A DNA stretch of 56,772 nt, from contig NZ_BJZO01000013.1 in NCBI RefSeq assembly GCF_007992075.1, positions 1-56,772 of the forward strand, written 5' to 3'. The translations under genes were made by a program, and so were the position numbers. This document shows positions 24,825 to 34,488 of the stretch, one piece after another (within the stretch, counting starts at the first letter, position 1; the number at the start of each line of letters is the position of its first letter). A model generated the notes under the pieces. That model did not search any database. It was not told the origin of the DNA and worked only from the letters and a program-made list of their open reading frames with translations. This stretch comes from Pararhodospirillum oryzae (lineage in GTDB: Bacteria; Pseudomonadota; Alphaproteobacteria; Rhodospirillales; Rhodospirillaceae).

Positions 24825-26488
24825 GGGGCGTCGCCTTCGATCGCCTGCCAGTCACGGGCGTCCAGGCCATAGAGAGCCGACACGGCCGGGCGCGCCGCCT
24901 CGGGCGGGGCATCGGGGGGGAGCGCGCGCAAGGCGGCCTGGATCGGAGCGGGCACGCTCTCCCAACGGGGCAGGCAAATCCGGCGCAGGTATTGGGCCTG
25001 GAAGCGCAGGAACCCGCCGTGCAGCCGTGGGGAATAGGCGGCCACGAACAGGTGCGCGATCCCCGAGGCCAGCACCGCGCGCAGCGCCCGCAGGTCCCAG
25101 GTGGTGGCGGTGATGTGATAGAGATTGTGGTGCGGGTAGTAGCGGCCTTCCTCCAGCACCACGTGCGCGTGCCCCTTGATGTCGGGAATCAGGAGCTTGG
25201 GCGTGGTCGCCAGGGCGGGATGAATACGGTCAATGGTCCTGTACCAATGGCCGGGCAGGCGCCGGGCCACGTGGCGGGCCTCCAGGCGGGCGCGGTGGGC
25301 TTCCAGGTGGGCGGCCAGGCGCGGATAGGCCTCAAGCGCCACCAGCCCGCCCTCGGGCGCGAACGGGTTCACGACCCCCAATCCCCCCCAGGCCACGCGC
25401 CCGCTGGCCACGTCGCGGGTCTTGACCAGGGGCAGCTTGCGGTCGGGCTCCACGTCGAGGGCCTCGAAGGGGGCGATGAAAGCGGCGTCGGCGCCGGTGG
25501 CGACCCCGATGCCCACCCGGCAGCCGGTTTCCTCCAGGCGGGGGAAGGTGGCTTCCAGGCGCCGCACCAGGGCGCCGCGTTCGGGGGCGCCCAGAATCCA
25601 GGGCGCCGCCCCCCCGGGCCCCAGGTCGGTCGGGCGTACCGACACCGCCCCGGCCTGGGGCGGCGCGAGCGCCGACGCGGAGGAGGGGAGTGTTTGGGTT
25701 TTCAGATGGCGGGCCAGCGCCGCGAGCCCGGCCGGATCGGGGTCGATTCCGGCCACCAGCGTGGTCGGGCCGGGGGCGGCGCGGGTAATCACGGTGAGGG
25801 CCGGATAGGCCAGCACCGGGATTTCGAAGGGGTCGAGCGCGTTCAGGTCCACGATCAGGCGCAGGTGGTATTCCTGGCGGATCAGGGCACGCAAGGGGCC
25901 CCCATAGCGGTTCTTCATCCAGCGGTCGGCGCAGATGAAGGCCAAGGTGGCGCCCGGGGCCAGCAGGCGCAAGGCGCGCTCGAAAAACGGCACGTAGAGG
26001 TCGGCGCGATCGTACACGGTCGCATAGCGCGCCCGGTAGTCGGCCCGTCGGGCCGGGCACTGGCGTTCGGTGCGCACGTAGGGCGGATTGCCGGCGATCA
26101 CGTCGAAGGCATCGGGCAGCGGGCACAGCAAAAAGTCGCCCGGCACCAGCCAGCGATCGGCCAGGGCCCGGGCGGGACGCGAACCCAGCCCGTGGGCGCG
26201 CAAGGTTTCGACCACGCGGGTCCGGGTGGCCTCGAAGGTTTCGGGATGGATTTCCACCGCGCGGATGGCGTCGGCCAGGGCCAGCGGGTCGCGGTCTCGT
26301 CCGGGCTCGCGGCGCCACACGGCCAGCAGGCGCTCGATCGCGGCCAGGAGAATGGTCCCCCCGCCGGCCGAGGGCTCCAGGAAGCGCCAGTCGGGCAGGG
26401 GGGCATCCAGGGTGTAGCCCGCCAGATCCAGAAGGAACTCGGCCAGGATCTGGCGGGTGAAGACGGCGCCTTGCGCGGGCGTGGACAA
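24821..26488 (-). CDS. N6-adenine DNA methyltransferase of the PaeR7I-type system
   Basis: 555 residues from TTG 26488. The open frame runs further, into the ettA end, but GGAAGG seven bases before this TTG and the sequence [20 protein letters not shown] match the usual start of these enzymes. Motif I is [13 protein letters not shown] (SAM binding), motif IV is the catalytic NPPY ([10 protein letters not shown]), followed by [20 protein letters not shown] (motif VI-like). The C-terminal half, including [18 protein letters not shown], would contact the target sequence. It methylates adenine in the site cut by the partner nuclease, expected CTCGAG. It sits 101 bp downstream of the ettA stop on the same strand. 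Confidence 0.9.
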   Translation of the reverse strand: MSTPAQGAVFTRQILAEFLLDLAGYTLDAPLPDWRFLEPSAGGGTILLAAIERLLAVWRREPGRDRDPLALADAIRAVEIHPETFEATRTRVVETLRAHGLGSRPARALADRWLVPGDFLLCPLPDAFDVIAGNPPYVRTERQCPARRADYRARYATVYDRADLYVPFFERALRLLAPGATLAFICADRWMKNRYGGPLRALIRQEYHLRLIVDLNALDPFEIPVLAYPALTVITRAAPGPTTLVAGIDPDPAGLAALARHLKTQTLPSSASALAPPQAGAVSVRPTDLGPGGAAPWILGAPERGALVRRLEATFPRLEETGCRVGIGVATGADAAFIAPFEALDVEPDRKLPLVKTRDVASGRVAWGGLGVVNPFAPEGGLVALEAYPRLAAHLEAHRARLEARHVARRLPGHWYRTIDRIHPALATTPKLLIPDIKGHAHVVLEEGRYYPHHNLYHITATTWDLRALRAVLASGIAHLFVAAYSPRLHGGFLRFQAQYLRRICLPRWESVPAPIQAALRALPPDAPPEAARPAVSALYGLDARDWQAIEGDAP

Positions 26489-26589
26489 GACGGGCCTTCC
26501 GTCGCACGGGCCAGCGGCCGGCGCGGTGAAGGCGTCGCAAGGAAAACAGCTTGCGTTCGCGTGCGCCGGTCGTGGTCCAGGCAAGGCGG

Positions 26590-28269
26590 TCAACGGGTCA
26601 GCGGCTTGTACTTGATGCGGTGCGGCTGATCGGCGTCCGCCCCCAGGCGGCGCTTCTTGTCCTCTTCGTAAGAGGCGAAGTTGCCCTCGAACCACTCGAC
26701 ATGCGAATCGCCCTCGAAGGCCAGCATGTGGGTGGCGATGCGGTCCAGGAACCAACGATCGTGCGAGATGACCACGGCGCAGCCGGCGAATTCCAGCAAG
26801 GCTTCTTCGAGCGCGCGCAGGGTTTCCACGTCGAGGTCGTTGGTCGGTTCGTCGAGCAGCAAGACGTTGGAGCCCGACTTCAGCATCTTGGCCAGATGCA
26901 CGCGGTTGCGTTCACCGCCCGACAGCAGGCCCACCTTCTTTTGCTGGTCGGCGCCCTTGAAGTTGAACTGGCCGACGTAGGCGCGGCTGGGGATCTTGCG
27001 CTTGCCCAGGTCCAGTTCGTCGAGACCGTCGGAAATTTCCTGCCAGACGGTCTTGTCGGGGTCGAGGCTGTCGCGGCTTTGGTCCACGTAGCCCAGGCGC
27101 ACGGTTTCGCCCACCCGGATCGACCCCTTGTCGGGGGTGTCCTGGCCGGTGATCATCCGGAACAAGGTGGTCTTGCCCGCGCCGTTGGCGCCGATCACGC
27201 CGACGATGCCGCCGGGCGGCAGGCGGAACGAAAGGTCGTCGATCAGCAGGCGATCGCCGTAGCCCTTGCACAGGCCCTCGGCCTCGATGACCACGCCGCC
27301 CAGGCGCTCGGCCACCGGAATGACGATCTGGGCGTTTTCCTGCTTTTGCATCCCGGCTTCGGCGACCAGGGCTTCGTAGGCCGACACACGGGCCTTGCTC
27401 TTGGTCTGCCGCGCCTTGGGCGACTGGCGAATCCACTCCAGTTCGCGGGCGATGACCTTCTGGCGGGCGCCTTCCTCGCGCGATTCCTGCTCCAGGCGCT
27501 TTTGCTTGTTCTCCAGGTAGGTGGAGTAATTGCCCTCGTAGGGGATGCCCCGGCCGCGATCGACTTCCAGGATCCAGCCGGCGACGTTGTCGAGGAAATA
27601 GCGGTCGTGGGTGACGGCCACCACCGTGCCCGGGTATTCGTGCAAGAAGCGCTCCAGCCAGCCCACCGACTCGGCATCGAGGTGGTTGGTCGGTTCGTCG
27701 AGCAGCAGCATGTCGGGGCGCGAGAGCAGCAGGCGGCACAGGGCCACGCGGCGGCGTTCACCGCCCGACAGCTTGGTGACGTCGGCGTCGCCCGGCGGGC
27801 AGCGCAGGGCGTCCATGGCGATTTCCACCTGGCGCTGGAGGTCCCAGCCGTCGGCGGCATCGATCTTTTCTTGCAATTCGCCCTGTTCGGCGATCAGCGC
27901 GTTCATTTCGTCGTCGTCGCTGACCTCGGCGAAGCGGGCGCTCACTTCCTCGAAGCGGTCGAGCAGGGCCTTGAGCGGGCCCACGCCGTCCATGACGTTG
28001 CCCATCACGTCCTTGGCCGGGTCAAGCTCGGGTTCCTGGGCCAGGTAGCCCACGCGCACGCCCTCGGCCGCCCAGGCTTCGCCACCGACATCGGTGTCGA
28101 GACCGGCCATGATGCGCAGCACGGTGGATTTACCGGCGCCGTTGGGGCCCAGCACGCCAATCTTCGCCCCGGGCAGGAAGGCAAGGGTCAGCCCTTTGAG
28201 GATTTCTCGTCCTCCGGGGTAAACCTTGCTCAAATTCTTCATGACGAAGATGTACTGGTAGGAAGCCAT
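26590..28269 (-). CDS. ettA: energy-dependent translational throttle protein EttA (ABC-F)
   Basis: 559 residues, close to the 555 of E. coli EttA, with two ABC cassettes and no membrane spans. Walker A: GPNGAGKS and GANGAGKT; signatures [20 protein letters not shown] and [15 protein letters not shown]; Walker [12 protein letters not shown] and [11 protein letters not shown]. The linker contains the P-site tRNA interaction motif region ([16 protein letters not shown]), and the Arm is EttA-like. It binds the ribosomal E site and gates entry into elongation according to the ATP/ADP ratio. Start ATG 28269 has GGAG seven bases upstream. High confidence. Confidence 0.96.
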   Translation of the reverse strand: MASYQYIFVMKNLSKVYPGGREILKGLTLAFLPGAKIGVLGPNGAGKSTVLRIMAGLDTDVGGEAWAAEGVRVGYLAQEPELDPAKDVMGNVMDGVGPLKALLDRFEEVSARFAEVSDDDEMNALIAEQGELQEKIDAADGWDLQRQVEIAMDALRCPPGDADVTKLSGGERRRVALCRLLLSRPDMLLLDEPTNHLDAESVGWLERFLHEYPGTVVAVTHDRYFLDNVAGWILEVDRGRGIPYEGNYSTYLENKQKRLEQESREEGARQKVIARELEWIRQSPKARQTKSKARVSAYEALVAEAGMQKQENAQIVIPVAERLGGVVIEAEGLCKGYGDRLLIDDLSFRLPPGGIVGVIGANGAGKTTLFRMITGQDTPDKGSIRVGETVRLGYVDQSRDSLDPDKTVWQEISDGLDELDLGKRKIPSRAYVGQFNFKGADQQKKVGLLSGGERNRVHLAKMLKSGSNVLLLDEPTNDLDVETLRALEEALLEFAGCAVVISHDRWFLDRIATHMLAFEGDSHVEWFEGNFASYEEDKKRRLGADADQPHRIKYKPLTR

Positions 28270-28500
28270 GGAGCACTCCGGCATCGTGTCGGGATAAAGG
28301 CGGGAGCCCCCCGGGGGCTCGCTGGCCTCGTTGTAGCCCACCCCCCGCCCTGATGCAACGCGCGGCCCCCCGGTCCTTGGGAACGCAAGGAGGCGGGCAC
28401 CCGGCATTCTCCGCGACATTTCCTTTGTTTTCATGGGCTGGCTTGCGTAGCCTTGCAAGGCGCGGCCCGGCGGGAAGGGGCCCGCGAAACGGGGATCCGG

Positions 28501-29136
28501 ATGGGCGCGCGCATCATCACCATTGCCCAGCAAAAAGGGGGCGCCGGCAAGACCACCCTGGCCGCGCATCTCGCCGTTGATCTGGCGGCGCGGGGCCATC
28601 GGGTGGCCCTGGTCGACATCGATCCGCAAGGCAGCCTGAGCGCCTGGCACGCCCGGCGTCAGGCCCGGCTGGGCACGGCCGCCGGCGGCCTGGGCCTGTC
28701 GGACATCGCCGGCTGGCGCCTGGGCCCGGAGCTGGACCGCCTGGGCCGCGAAGCCGACCTGATCGTGGTTGATACCCCCCCGCACGCCGAAACCGAGGCC
28801 CGCGCCGCCGTGCGCGCCGCCCATGTGCTCTTGATTCCGGTGCAGCCCAGCCCGCTTGATCTGTGGGCCACGGCCGCCACCGTGGGCCTGGCCCGGCGCG
28901 AGAAGGTGACGCCCCTGGTGGTGCTCAACCGCGTGCCGGCCCGCTCGCGCCTGCCCGCCACCATGGAAGAGCAACTGCGCGCCCAGGATCTGCCGGTTTC
29001 CCCCATCCGCGTGGGCAACCGCACCGCCTTCGTCACCAGCCTGATGGAAGGCCAGGGCGTGAGCGAAAGCGATCCCTCAAGCCCGGCCGCGACCGAGATC
29101 CGCCGTCTGGCCGACGATCTGCTGGCCCGGCTGTGA
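28501..29136 (+). CDS. ParA/MinD-family ATPase
   Basis: 211 residues. A deviant Walker A KGGAGKTT ([20 protein letters not shown]), switch I-like [12 protein letters not shown] and Walker B LIVVDTPP place it with small chromosomally encoded ParA-like ATPases that position cargo, such as ParC/PpfA for chemoreceptor clusters. No parB lies beside it, which argues against DNA partitioning. A chemoreceptor gene is 1.0 kb downstream, weakly supporting a positioning role. It is divergent from ettA with a 231-bp gap. Start ATG 28501 follows GGGGAT. Confidence 0.85.
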   Translation: MGARIITIAQQKGGAGKTTLAAHLAVDLAARGHRVALVDIDPQGSLSAWHARRQARLGTAAGGLGLSDIAGWRLGPELDRLGREADLIVVDTPPHAETEARAAVRAAHVLLIPVQPSPLDLWATAATVGLARREKVTPLVVLNRVPARSRLPATMEEQLRAQDLPVSPIRVGNRTAFVTSLMEGQGVSESDPSSPAATEIRRLADDLLARL

Positions 29137-29231
29137 CGCCTGGCCGCAGGCCCGCGGACGCGCGGACCAAGGCCCGGTGGCGCCGTTTTTCCCCTCCGAG
29201 CATTGTTGCCTGAAAAGGAGTGCATAGCGTC

Positions 29232-29840
29232 ATGCCGCCGTCCCAGGTTGACCTTCTCACCCGCGAGACCGTGTTTCGCGGGTATTTGCGCGTGGATGCC
29301 CTGACCTTGCGTCATGAGCTTTTCGAGGGCGGCATGGGGCCCACGGTCCGCCGCGAGATCATCGAACGCGGCCACGCGGTGGCGGTGCTGCCCTACGACC
29401 CGGTGGCCGACCGGGTGGTGCTGCTTGAGCAGTTTCGTCCGGCGGTGTGGTCCAGTGGCGAACCCGCCTGGATGATCGAGGTGGTGGCGGGCATCATCGA
29501 CGGCGACGAAACCCCCGAGGAGGTCGCCCGGCGCGAGTGCCAGGAGGAATGCGGCCTGCTCCCCACCGCCTTGGAGCCCATCGGGCGGGTGTTCGTCTCG
29601 CCGGGCGTGCTGACCGAAACCGTGACCTTGTACTGCGGGCGGGTGGACAGCACCGGGGCCGGTGGCATTCATGGGCTGATCGCGGAAGGCGAGGACATCC
29701 GGGTTTTTACCCTGGGCGCCGACGAGATGCGGGCCTGGACCGAGGCCGGGCGCTTCACCAACGCCACCGCCTTGATTGCCGCCCAGTGGTTTGCGCTGCA
29801 CCGCGATGCGCTCCGCCAGCGCTGGGGGCAGGAGCGCTGA
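29232..29840 (+). CDS. Nudix hydrolase, ADP-ribose pyrophosphatase type
   Basis: 202 residues. The Nudix box GX5EX7REUXEEXGU is complete in GIIDGDETPEEVARRECQEE plus CGL. Flanking features VVLLEQFRPAVWSS and FVSPGVLTETVTLYCGRVD match the NudF/ADP-ribose pyrophosphatase subfamily, which splits ADP-ribose to AMP and ribose-5-phosphate with Mg2+. ATG 29232 is preceded by AAGGAG at 11 bases; a GTG at 29220 overlaps that site. It ends before a 340-bp gap with a clear terminator. Confidence 0.9.
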   Translation: MPPSQVDLLTRETVFRGYLRVDALTLRHELFEGGMGPTVRREIIERGHAVAVLPYDPVADRVVLLEQFRPAVWSSGEPAWMIEVVAGIIDGDETPEEVARRECQEECGLLPTALEPIGRVFVSPGVLTETVTLYCGRVDSTGAGGIHGLIAEGEDIRVFTLGADEMRAWTEAGRFTNATALIAAQWFALHRDALRQRWGQER

Positions 29841-30180
29841 AACGAGGGGGGATGTCTTTCGACTTTCCGCGAAATAAGAACAATTTCAGGTAAACCGGCG
29901 CGACTGGTTGAGTTTCATGAAAGTGTCGCGCGAGTCCGTTTCTTTTCATCTCCGTTATAAAAATGGTGCGGGCCGACTTCCAGGGGTGTTTCTCCTGAAG
30001 GCGGCCCTTTTATTGTGCGGTGTCGTTTCGTTTGAGCAGTGATTATTCACGGAAACGTCCCGTGGATCTTGGCCTGGCTGCTGATAGGGTGCCCCAAACG
30101 GGACTTGGTGATCCCTTCGCCTCCCCCCTGGAGGCGGAGGGCACCGGCTTTTGAAACCCCGCGAAGGAGCATGAAAGACA
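29841..30180. other. intergenic region Nudix / chemoreceptor
   Basis: 340 bp with no credible gene. It holds a terminator (29970-30013) and AT-rich stretches, including the area around 30030-30060, probably the chemoreceptor promoter. Confidence 0.5.
29970..30013 (+). terminator. rho-independent terminator
   Basis: GGGCCG (29970-29975) pairs with CGGCCC (30002-30007), extended by CTTCCAGG against CCTGAAG, then TTTTATT. It is about 130 bp past the Nudix stop. Confidence 0.7.
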
Positions 30181-32277
30181 ATGAATGGCATGGCAGCGGG
30201 CGAAATGGTCCTCACGGCCACCGAGGCAGGCGCGTGGGATGACGAAGCGTCGCGGCCAGCCCCGAAGACGGTCCGTGCGCGTGTGTTCGCGAGGTGGTCC
30301 GTGCCCCGGATCTCGATTCCCATCGCGGCGCGAATCGTGGCCCTGGCCGTTGTGGGACTGGTGGCGTTCGCCGGGCTGGTGGTGATCCACGAGCTTGGGG
30401 CGCGGGAAAACGCCGAGGCCGACCAGCGGCGCCAGGCGTTCGCCGCGCTTGATCTGGCGCTCAAGGATCTGTCGCGCGAGGTCATGGGCCTGCGCCTGGC
30501 CGAACTGTCCCACGAAAAGGAAGGGGCGGCGGCGCTGGAGCGCTTCCAGCAGGGCACGGCCGCCGCGCGCGAGGCCCTGGCCCGTCTTGATCGCCTGACC
30601 GGCGAAACCGGGCTGGCCAACGCCACGCGGGCGGAGCTTGCCCAGGTGCACGATCAGGTCCGGGCCCTGGATGGCCGGATGGCCCAGGTGGTCCAGGCCC
30701 GCGAAACGGTGGGGCTGAGCGATCAGAGCGGGCTGCGCGCCACCCTCAAGGCGCCCCTGGACGCGATCGAAAAGGAACTGACCTTGTGGCCCAACGTCGG
30801 CGCCATCGCCGGCAAGCTGTCGCAGGTGCGTCGGTTCGAACAGGCGTTCCTGATCACCCCCACTCCCGAAACCCAGGGCCATTTGCGCAAGGCCGCCACC
30901 GAGGCCGATTTCGCGCTGATGGGCGGCCCCTTCGATGCCTCGACCCAAGCAGAGCTTTCCAGGAAACTGACCACCTATATCCAGGGGGTGGGGCGCTACG
31001 TCACGGCGATCGAGGGACGCACGGGCGCCGAGCAGGCCTTGGGCGAAACCCTGGAAGGGATCGACGCCGTTTTGCATGACCTGGCCACCCTCTCCGCCCA
31101 GGCCCGGGCGGCGGAACATACCCGCGCGGGGCGTGAGCAGGCGCGGGTCGGCATGATGCTGTACGGCGGTGGCGCGGCGATGCTGGCCCTTTTCGTGGCC
31201 TTTTCGATCATCCTGGCCCGGTCGATTTACTGCCCCTTGCAAAAAATCGAAGCGGCCATGCTGAAGCTGGCCGAGGGCGGGCAGGCGGTTGAAATCCCGG
31301 GCCTGGGCCGCCAGGACGAAATCGGGCGCATGGCGCGGGCCATTGCCGTGTTCAAGGCCAATGCCGGCCAGGTCGAGGCCCTGCAGGCCGAGCGCCTGGC
31401 CGAGGAGGAACGGGCCGAGCTCAGAAGGCGGGCCACGGTGCTGGGGCTGGCCGACGATTTCGAGCGCTCGGTGCGCCACCGCGCCCAGGCCCTTGATACC
31501 ATGGCCGAGGGCATCCAGGCCCAGGGGGCGGCCGGCGCGCGCGAGGCGGACGCCACCCGCGCGGTGGGCCTGGACGTTTCGAGCCACATCGGCCGGGTGT
31601 CGCAAACCATGGCCCAGGTGGTGGCCGGAGCCGAGGGCATGGGACGCGCCACCGCCCTGGCGCACGGCCATCTGGAAGAAGCCTTGCAGGCCCTGGCCGA
31701 CGCCCGCGCCGGCACCGACGGCACCAACCAAAGGGTCGCGGCCCTGGCCGAGGCCGCCGCGTGCATTGGCGAGGTGGTCGATCTGATCGCCGCGATCGCC
31801 GGCCAGACCAACCTGCTGGCCTTGAACGCCACCATCGAGGCGGCCCGCGCCGGCGAGGCCGGCAAGGGGTTCGCCGTGGTCGCGGGCGAGGTCAAGGCCC
31901 TGGCCCAGCAGACCAACACCGCGACCGCCGAAATCTCGGGCCACGTCGCGCGCATCCAAGGGGAAATCGACCAGACCGTGCTCGACATTGGCGCGGCCAA
32001 TCAGGCGGTGATTCGGGTTGACGATCTGGCCCGTGGGTTGCGGGCCTCGATGCAGGCCCAGGACCGGGCGGTCTGTGAAATCGGCGGCGCGGTCGATGGC
32101 GCGGCCACCTTGCTGACCACCGTGGGCGGGCATCTGGAAGGCATGGTCGCGGCAATGGAGGCCTCGGTCACGGCGGCCCAGGCGGTCAACGACAGCGGGG
32201 TGTCCCTGGTCGCGGCGACTCGCGGCCTGGAAACCGATCTCGACGCCTTCCTGGACAAGGTGCGAAGTGCCGCCTGA
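30181..32277 (+). CDS. methyl-accepting chemotaxis protein
   Basis: 698 residues. Layout: cytoplasmic head, TM1 about 52-70 ([18 protein letters not shown]), a helical periplasmic sensor of about 250 residues, TM2 about 325-348, HAMP (about 350-405, with [20 protein letters not shown]), and the signalling domain with hairpin tip [20 protein letters not shown] near residues 535-560. It passes periplasmic signals to CheW/CheA. The sensor is of the long four-helix type without a named ligand motif. No CheB/CheR-tethering pentapeptide is visible at the C-terminus. GAAGGAG upstream is somewhat far from ATG 30181; ATG 30190 is an alternative. Ends at a strong terminator. Confidence 0.93.
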   Translation: MNGMAAGEMVLTATEAGAWDDEASRPAPKTVRARVFARWSVPRISIPIAARIVALAVVGLVAFAGLVVIHELGARENAEADQRRQAFAALDLALKDLSREVMGLRLAELSHEKEGAAALERFQQGTAAAREALARLDRLTGETGLANATRAELAQVHDQVRALDGRMAQVVQARETVGLSDQSGLRATLKAPLDAIEKELTLWPNVGAIAGKLSQVRRFEQAFLITPTPETQGHLRKAATEADFALMGGPFDASTQAELSRKLTTYIQGVGRYVTAIEGRTGAEQALGETLEGIDAVLHDLATLSAQARAAEHTRAGREQARVGMMLYGGGAAMLALFVAFSIILARSIYCPLQKIEAAMLKLAEGGQAVEIPGLGRQDEIGRMARAIAVFKANAGQVEALQAERLAEEERAELRRRATVLGLADDFERSVRHRAQALDTMAEGIQAQGAAGAREADATRAVGLDVSSHIGRVSQTMAQVVAGAEGMGRATALAHGHLEEALQALADARAGTDGTNQRVAALAEAAACIGEVVDLIAAIAGQTNLLALNATIEAARAGEAGKGFAVVAGEVKALAQQTNTATAEISGHVARIQGEIDQTVLDIGAANQAVIRVDDLARGLRASMQAQDRAVCEIGGAVDGAATLLTTVGGHLEGMVAAMEASVTAAQAVNDSGVSLVAATRGLETDLDAFLDKVRSAA

Positions 32278-32299
32278 GGGCCCGGGCCCCGCTGGTGAT

Positions 32300-32338
32300 C
32301 CAGGGCAATCGGGCGAACCGATTACCCTGGCGTTTTTT
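32300..32338 (+). terminator. rho-independent terminator after chemoreceptor; palindromic repeat family C
   Basis: CCAGGG, a mismatch, AATCGG (32300-32312) pairs with CCGATT, a mismatch, CCCTGG (32318-32330), then CG and six T. The same stem sequence occurs at 39173-39208. Confidence 0.9.
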
Positions 32339-32563
32339 CGAGGCCCTCACGCGCCGGGCGCGCACTCCGTGCGCTTGGCTCACGCCACACAAGCCGCGCG
32401 CCGCCGTCGCGGTGTTGAGGACCCCTCTTCCAAGGGCATCCAGGGCTTCATCCGATTGGCCTGGCTGGTGATCCTCGCCCGTTTCTTGGTATGGTTCTCG
32501 GGTGGAAAGAAACCGATCCCTCCGCCAGCGGGGCCGGGGGCGGCTCCTGCAAGGGACAGGGCG

Positions 32564-33010
32564 ATGATGGCGGGCGGACGGCGGCGCTCCGTGCTGGGGG
32601 CGGGAATCGGGCTTTGGGTGATGCTGGGCGCCGGGCTGGCCCTGGCGGAGGAAACACCCGCCGTGCAGGTCACGGAGCGGCTGTCTACTCGGGTGACGGC
32701 AACCGGCAAGCCCCTGGTGCTGCCCGCCCACGACGCCCGCCTGATCGTGACGGACTACGTGATCGCGCCGGGAGCCACGCTGTCGGTGCACAAGCACCCG
32801 TTTTCCCGCTACGCCGTGGTGATGAGCGGCACCTTGCGGGTGATGGTGGCCGAGGGGGGCCCGTCGTTCGACTACAAGGCCGGGGACATCATCGTCGAGA
32901 TGGTGGACGAATGGCATTACGGCACCAACACCGGAACCGACCCGGTGCGTTTGATTGTTTTCGATCAGGTGGAAGGCGACAGGGGGCCGACCGTGGCCGC
33001 GCCCCACTGA
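32564..33010 (+). CDS. exported cupin-domain protein
   Basis: 148 residues from ATG 32564 (AAGGGA upstream). The N-terminus MAGGRRRSVLGAGIGLWVML followed by a small-residue stretch ending ALAEE is a signal peptide; the RRRSVLG pattern could use the Tat route. The rest is one cupin barrel: motif 1 GATLSVHKHPFSRYAVVMSG (metal-binding His pair) and motif 2 AGDIIVEMVDEWHYGTNTGT. Probably a periplasmic metal-binding cupin; small exported cupins of this kind have no agreed function. It stands alone, after a terminator and before tRNA-Leu. Confidence 0.8.
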   Translation: MMAGGRRRSVLGAGIGLWVMLGAGLALAEETPAVQVTERLSTRVTATGKPLVLPAHDARLIVTDYVIAPGATLSVHKHPFSRYAVVMSGTLRVMVAEGGPSFDYKAGDIIVEMVDEWHYGTNTGTDPVRLIVFDQVEGDRGPTVAAPH

Positions 33011-33031
33011 CAGTTTTTTTGCATCTTCGGC

Positions 33032-33060
33032 TTGACGGCGTGTGGCAGGGACGGCATAGT
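33032..33060 (+). promoter_or_regulatory. promoter of tRNA-Leu(CAA)
   Basis: TTGACG (33032-33037), 17-base spacer, CATAGT (33055-33060); 30 bases before the tRNA. Good match to a sigma-70-type promoter. Confidence 0.65.
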
Positions 33061-33090
33061 CCGCGCCCTGCGAACCTCGCAAGGACGTGT

Positions 33091-33177
33091 GCCCCTGTGG
33101 CGGAACCGGTAGACGCGGCAGACTCAAAATCTGTTTCCCGCAAGGGAGTGGGAGTTCGAGTCTCCCCGGGGGCACCA
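33091..33177 (+). tRNA. tRNA-Leu (anticodon CAA)
   Basis: 87 nt including encoded CCA. The acceptor arm GCCCCTG pairs with CGGGGGC; the D-arm has GGTAGACGC; the anticodon loop CTCAAAA gives CAA; there is a long class II variable arm, and the T-loop is GTTCGAGTC. It reads UUG. Own promoter and own terminator. Confidence 0.97.
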
Positions 33178-33239
33178 TTCCTTGCTTGCCTTTCCTCCGC
33201 TCCGGAGCGAACGGCAAGATGATACGCAACGGTTCATGC

Positions 33240-33274
33240 AAAAAAGCCGCCCGGGTTTCCGTGGCGGCTTTTTT
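33240..33274 (+). terminator. bidirectional terminator after tRNA-Leu(CAA)
   Basis: A run of A, GCCGCC (33246-33251), loop, GGCGGC (33263-33268), six T. The symmetric A/T tracts let it work from both sides. Confidence 0.9.
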
Positions 33275-33409
33275 GTTTCGAGATGCCCGTGCCCCGGCCC
33301 GGCTTCGCGTGAAGGAGAGCCGGGAGGCAGGCGCCGCCCGACCCCCTGGGCCCTTCAAGGGCGCGTCGGCCGGGTTGCGGGAGGGCGACGCCCTTTTCCC
33401 CCGGGACCT

Positions 33410-33498
33410 GGAGCACCGTGCGTGAAACCGGATCCGGGCACGGTGCTCCAACTTATTTTCGCGCTCGCCTTATCCGAAAAGCGGTGTCCCCTTTTCGG
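33410..33498. repeat. two-hairpin intergenic repeat, family A copy 2 (inverted)
   Basis: Hairpin 2 comes first: GGAGCACCGTGC (33410-33421) and GCACGGTGCTCC (33438-33449). The linker AACTTATTTTCGCGCTCGCC follows, then hairpin 1: CCGAAAAG (33474-33481) and CTTTTCGG (33491-33498). It ends 9 bp before the petA stop. Orientation is opposite to the copies at 20074 and 44307. Confidence 0.85.
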
Positions 33499-33506
33499 GT
33501 CTCGCT

Positions 33507-34061
33507 CTATCCGATGCGCACGCGGGCGTCGTCGAGAAAGGCGTAGGGCGGGACGGCCAGGTTGAGGGGTGCCGGTCCCTTGCGCGCCCGTCCGGCGGTG
33601 TCGTAGTGCGAGCCGTGGCACGGGCAGAACCATCCGTCGTAATCCCCGCGCGGATCGCCGGGCTTCTGGCCCAGGGGAATGCATCCCAGGTGGGTGCAGA
33701 TCCCCACGGCAACCAGCCATTCCGGGCGCTGGACGCGCTCGGCATCGGTTTGCGGATCGCGCAGGGTGGAAACGTCCACGGCTTCGGCCTTGGCGATTTC
33801 CTCCCCGGTGCGGTGGCGGATGAACACGGGCTTGCCCTGCCAGGTCACCGTGATGGCCTGGCCAACGGCGATGCCGGCCAGGTCAACCTCGGTGGTGGCC
33901 ATGGCCAGGGTATCGGCGGCCGGGTTCATGGAATCGATCAATGGCCATGCGGCAAGAGCCGCGCCAACGGCTCCCAAGGCGGTCGAGCCGTAAACCAACA
34001 CGTCACGGCGGGCCAGAAGGCTCGTGGCGGCGGCCAAGGCGGTTTCAGGATGATCAGGCAT
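33507..34061 (-). CDS. petA: Rieske iron-sulfur subunit of cytochrome bc1
   Basis: 184 residues. Twin-Arg-like N-terminus ([20 protein letters not shown]) leads into the single membrane anchor; the periplasmic domain carries both [2Fe-2S] boxes, CTHLGC (Cys122, His124, Cys127) and CPCHGSH (Cys146, His149). It moves electrons from quinol to cytochrome c1 in respiration and cyclic photosynthetic flow. Start ATG 34061 has AAGGAT upstream. In relatives petA is followed by petB and petC; here the next 330 bp downstream hold a palindromic repeat and tRNA-Leu, and no petB or petC is in the window. Confidence 0.95.
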   Translation of the reverse strand: MPDHPETALAAATSLLARRDVLVYGSTALGAVGAALAAWPLIDSMNPAADTLAMATTEVDLAGIAVGQAITVTWQGKPVFIRHRTGEEIAKAEAVDVSTLRDPQTDAERVQRPEWLVAVGICTHLGCIPLGQKPGDPRGDYDGWFCPCHGSHYDTAGRARKGPAPLNLAVPPYAFLDDARVRIG

Positions 34062-34488
34062 GGAAGCGCTATCCTTGTTCGGGTGAGCCTTTTCCGTCCT
34101 GGAGCATCCCTTCTGCCATCGGGCACGGGCCCGGGGCTTTGCGCCGCTTGCGGCTTGTTTCACGCTGTGCCTGGCCGGGGCGCGCTTTCCCTTGGTGGGT
34201 TGGTTGTGGTGTGCCGCGTCCCATAAGCCAATGCCTTCGCTCGGGCATGGGGCCTTGCGAAAGCGGCCCTGATATAAGGCGGTTTTCCTCGCCGGGGAAG
34301 GGGAAGGGAGACGCGGACGGTCAAGTTTTTGCTCGAAACCGGCAAGGGCCCGTGGCCTTGCGATTTGTTCGTGACGACTTCGGGGGATTGGGTAGATACT
34401 AAAGGGGGGATCTTGCCCTTCAAGGCTATAGCCAGGGGAAGGGGCAGCCCGAACCGACCACCGGGCCAGGGAAAGGGGCAGCGCGATC
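34062..34488. other. divergent intergenic region petA / hybrid kinase
   Basis: 427 bp without a supportable gene. It must contain the petA promoter (minus strand) and the hybrid kinase promoter; the AT-richer segment near 34385-34410 is the likeliest spot for the latter. No clear operator was recognised. Confidence 0.4.

Noticed and set aside
28501-29136. Plasmid or chromosome partition locus from the ParA-like gene
   Set aside because: No parB or parS-like repeats nearby; more like a chromosomal positioning ATPase.
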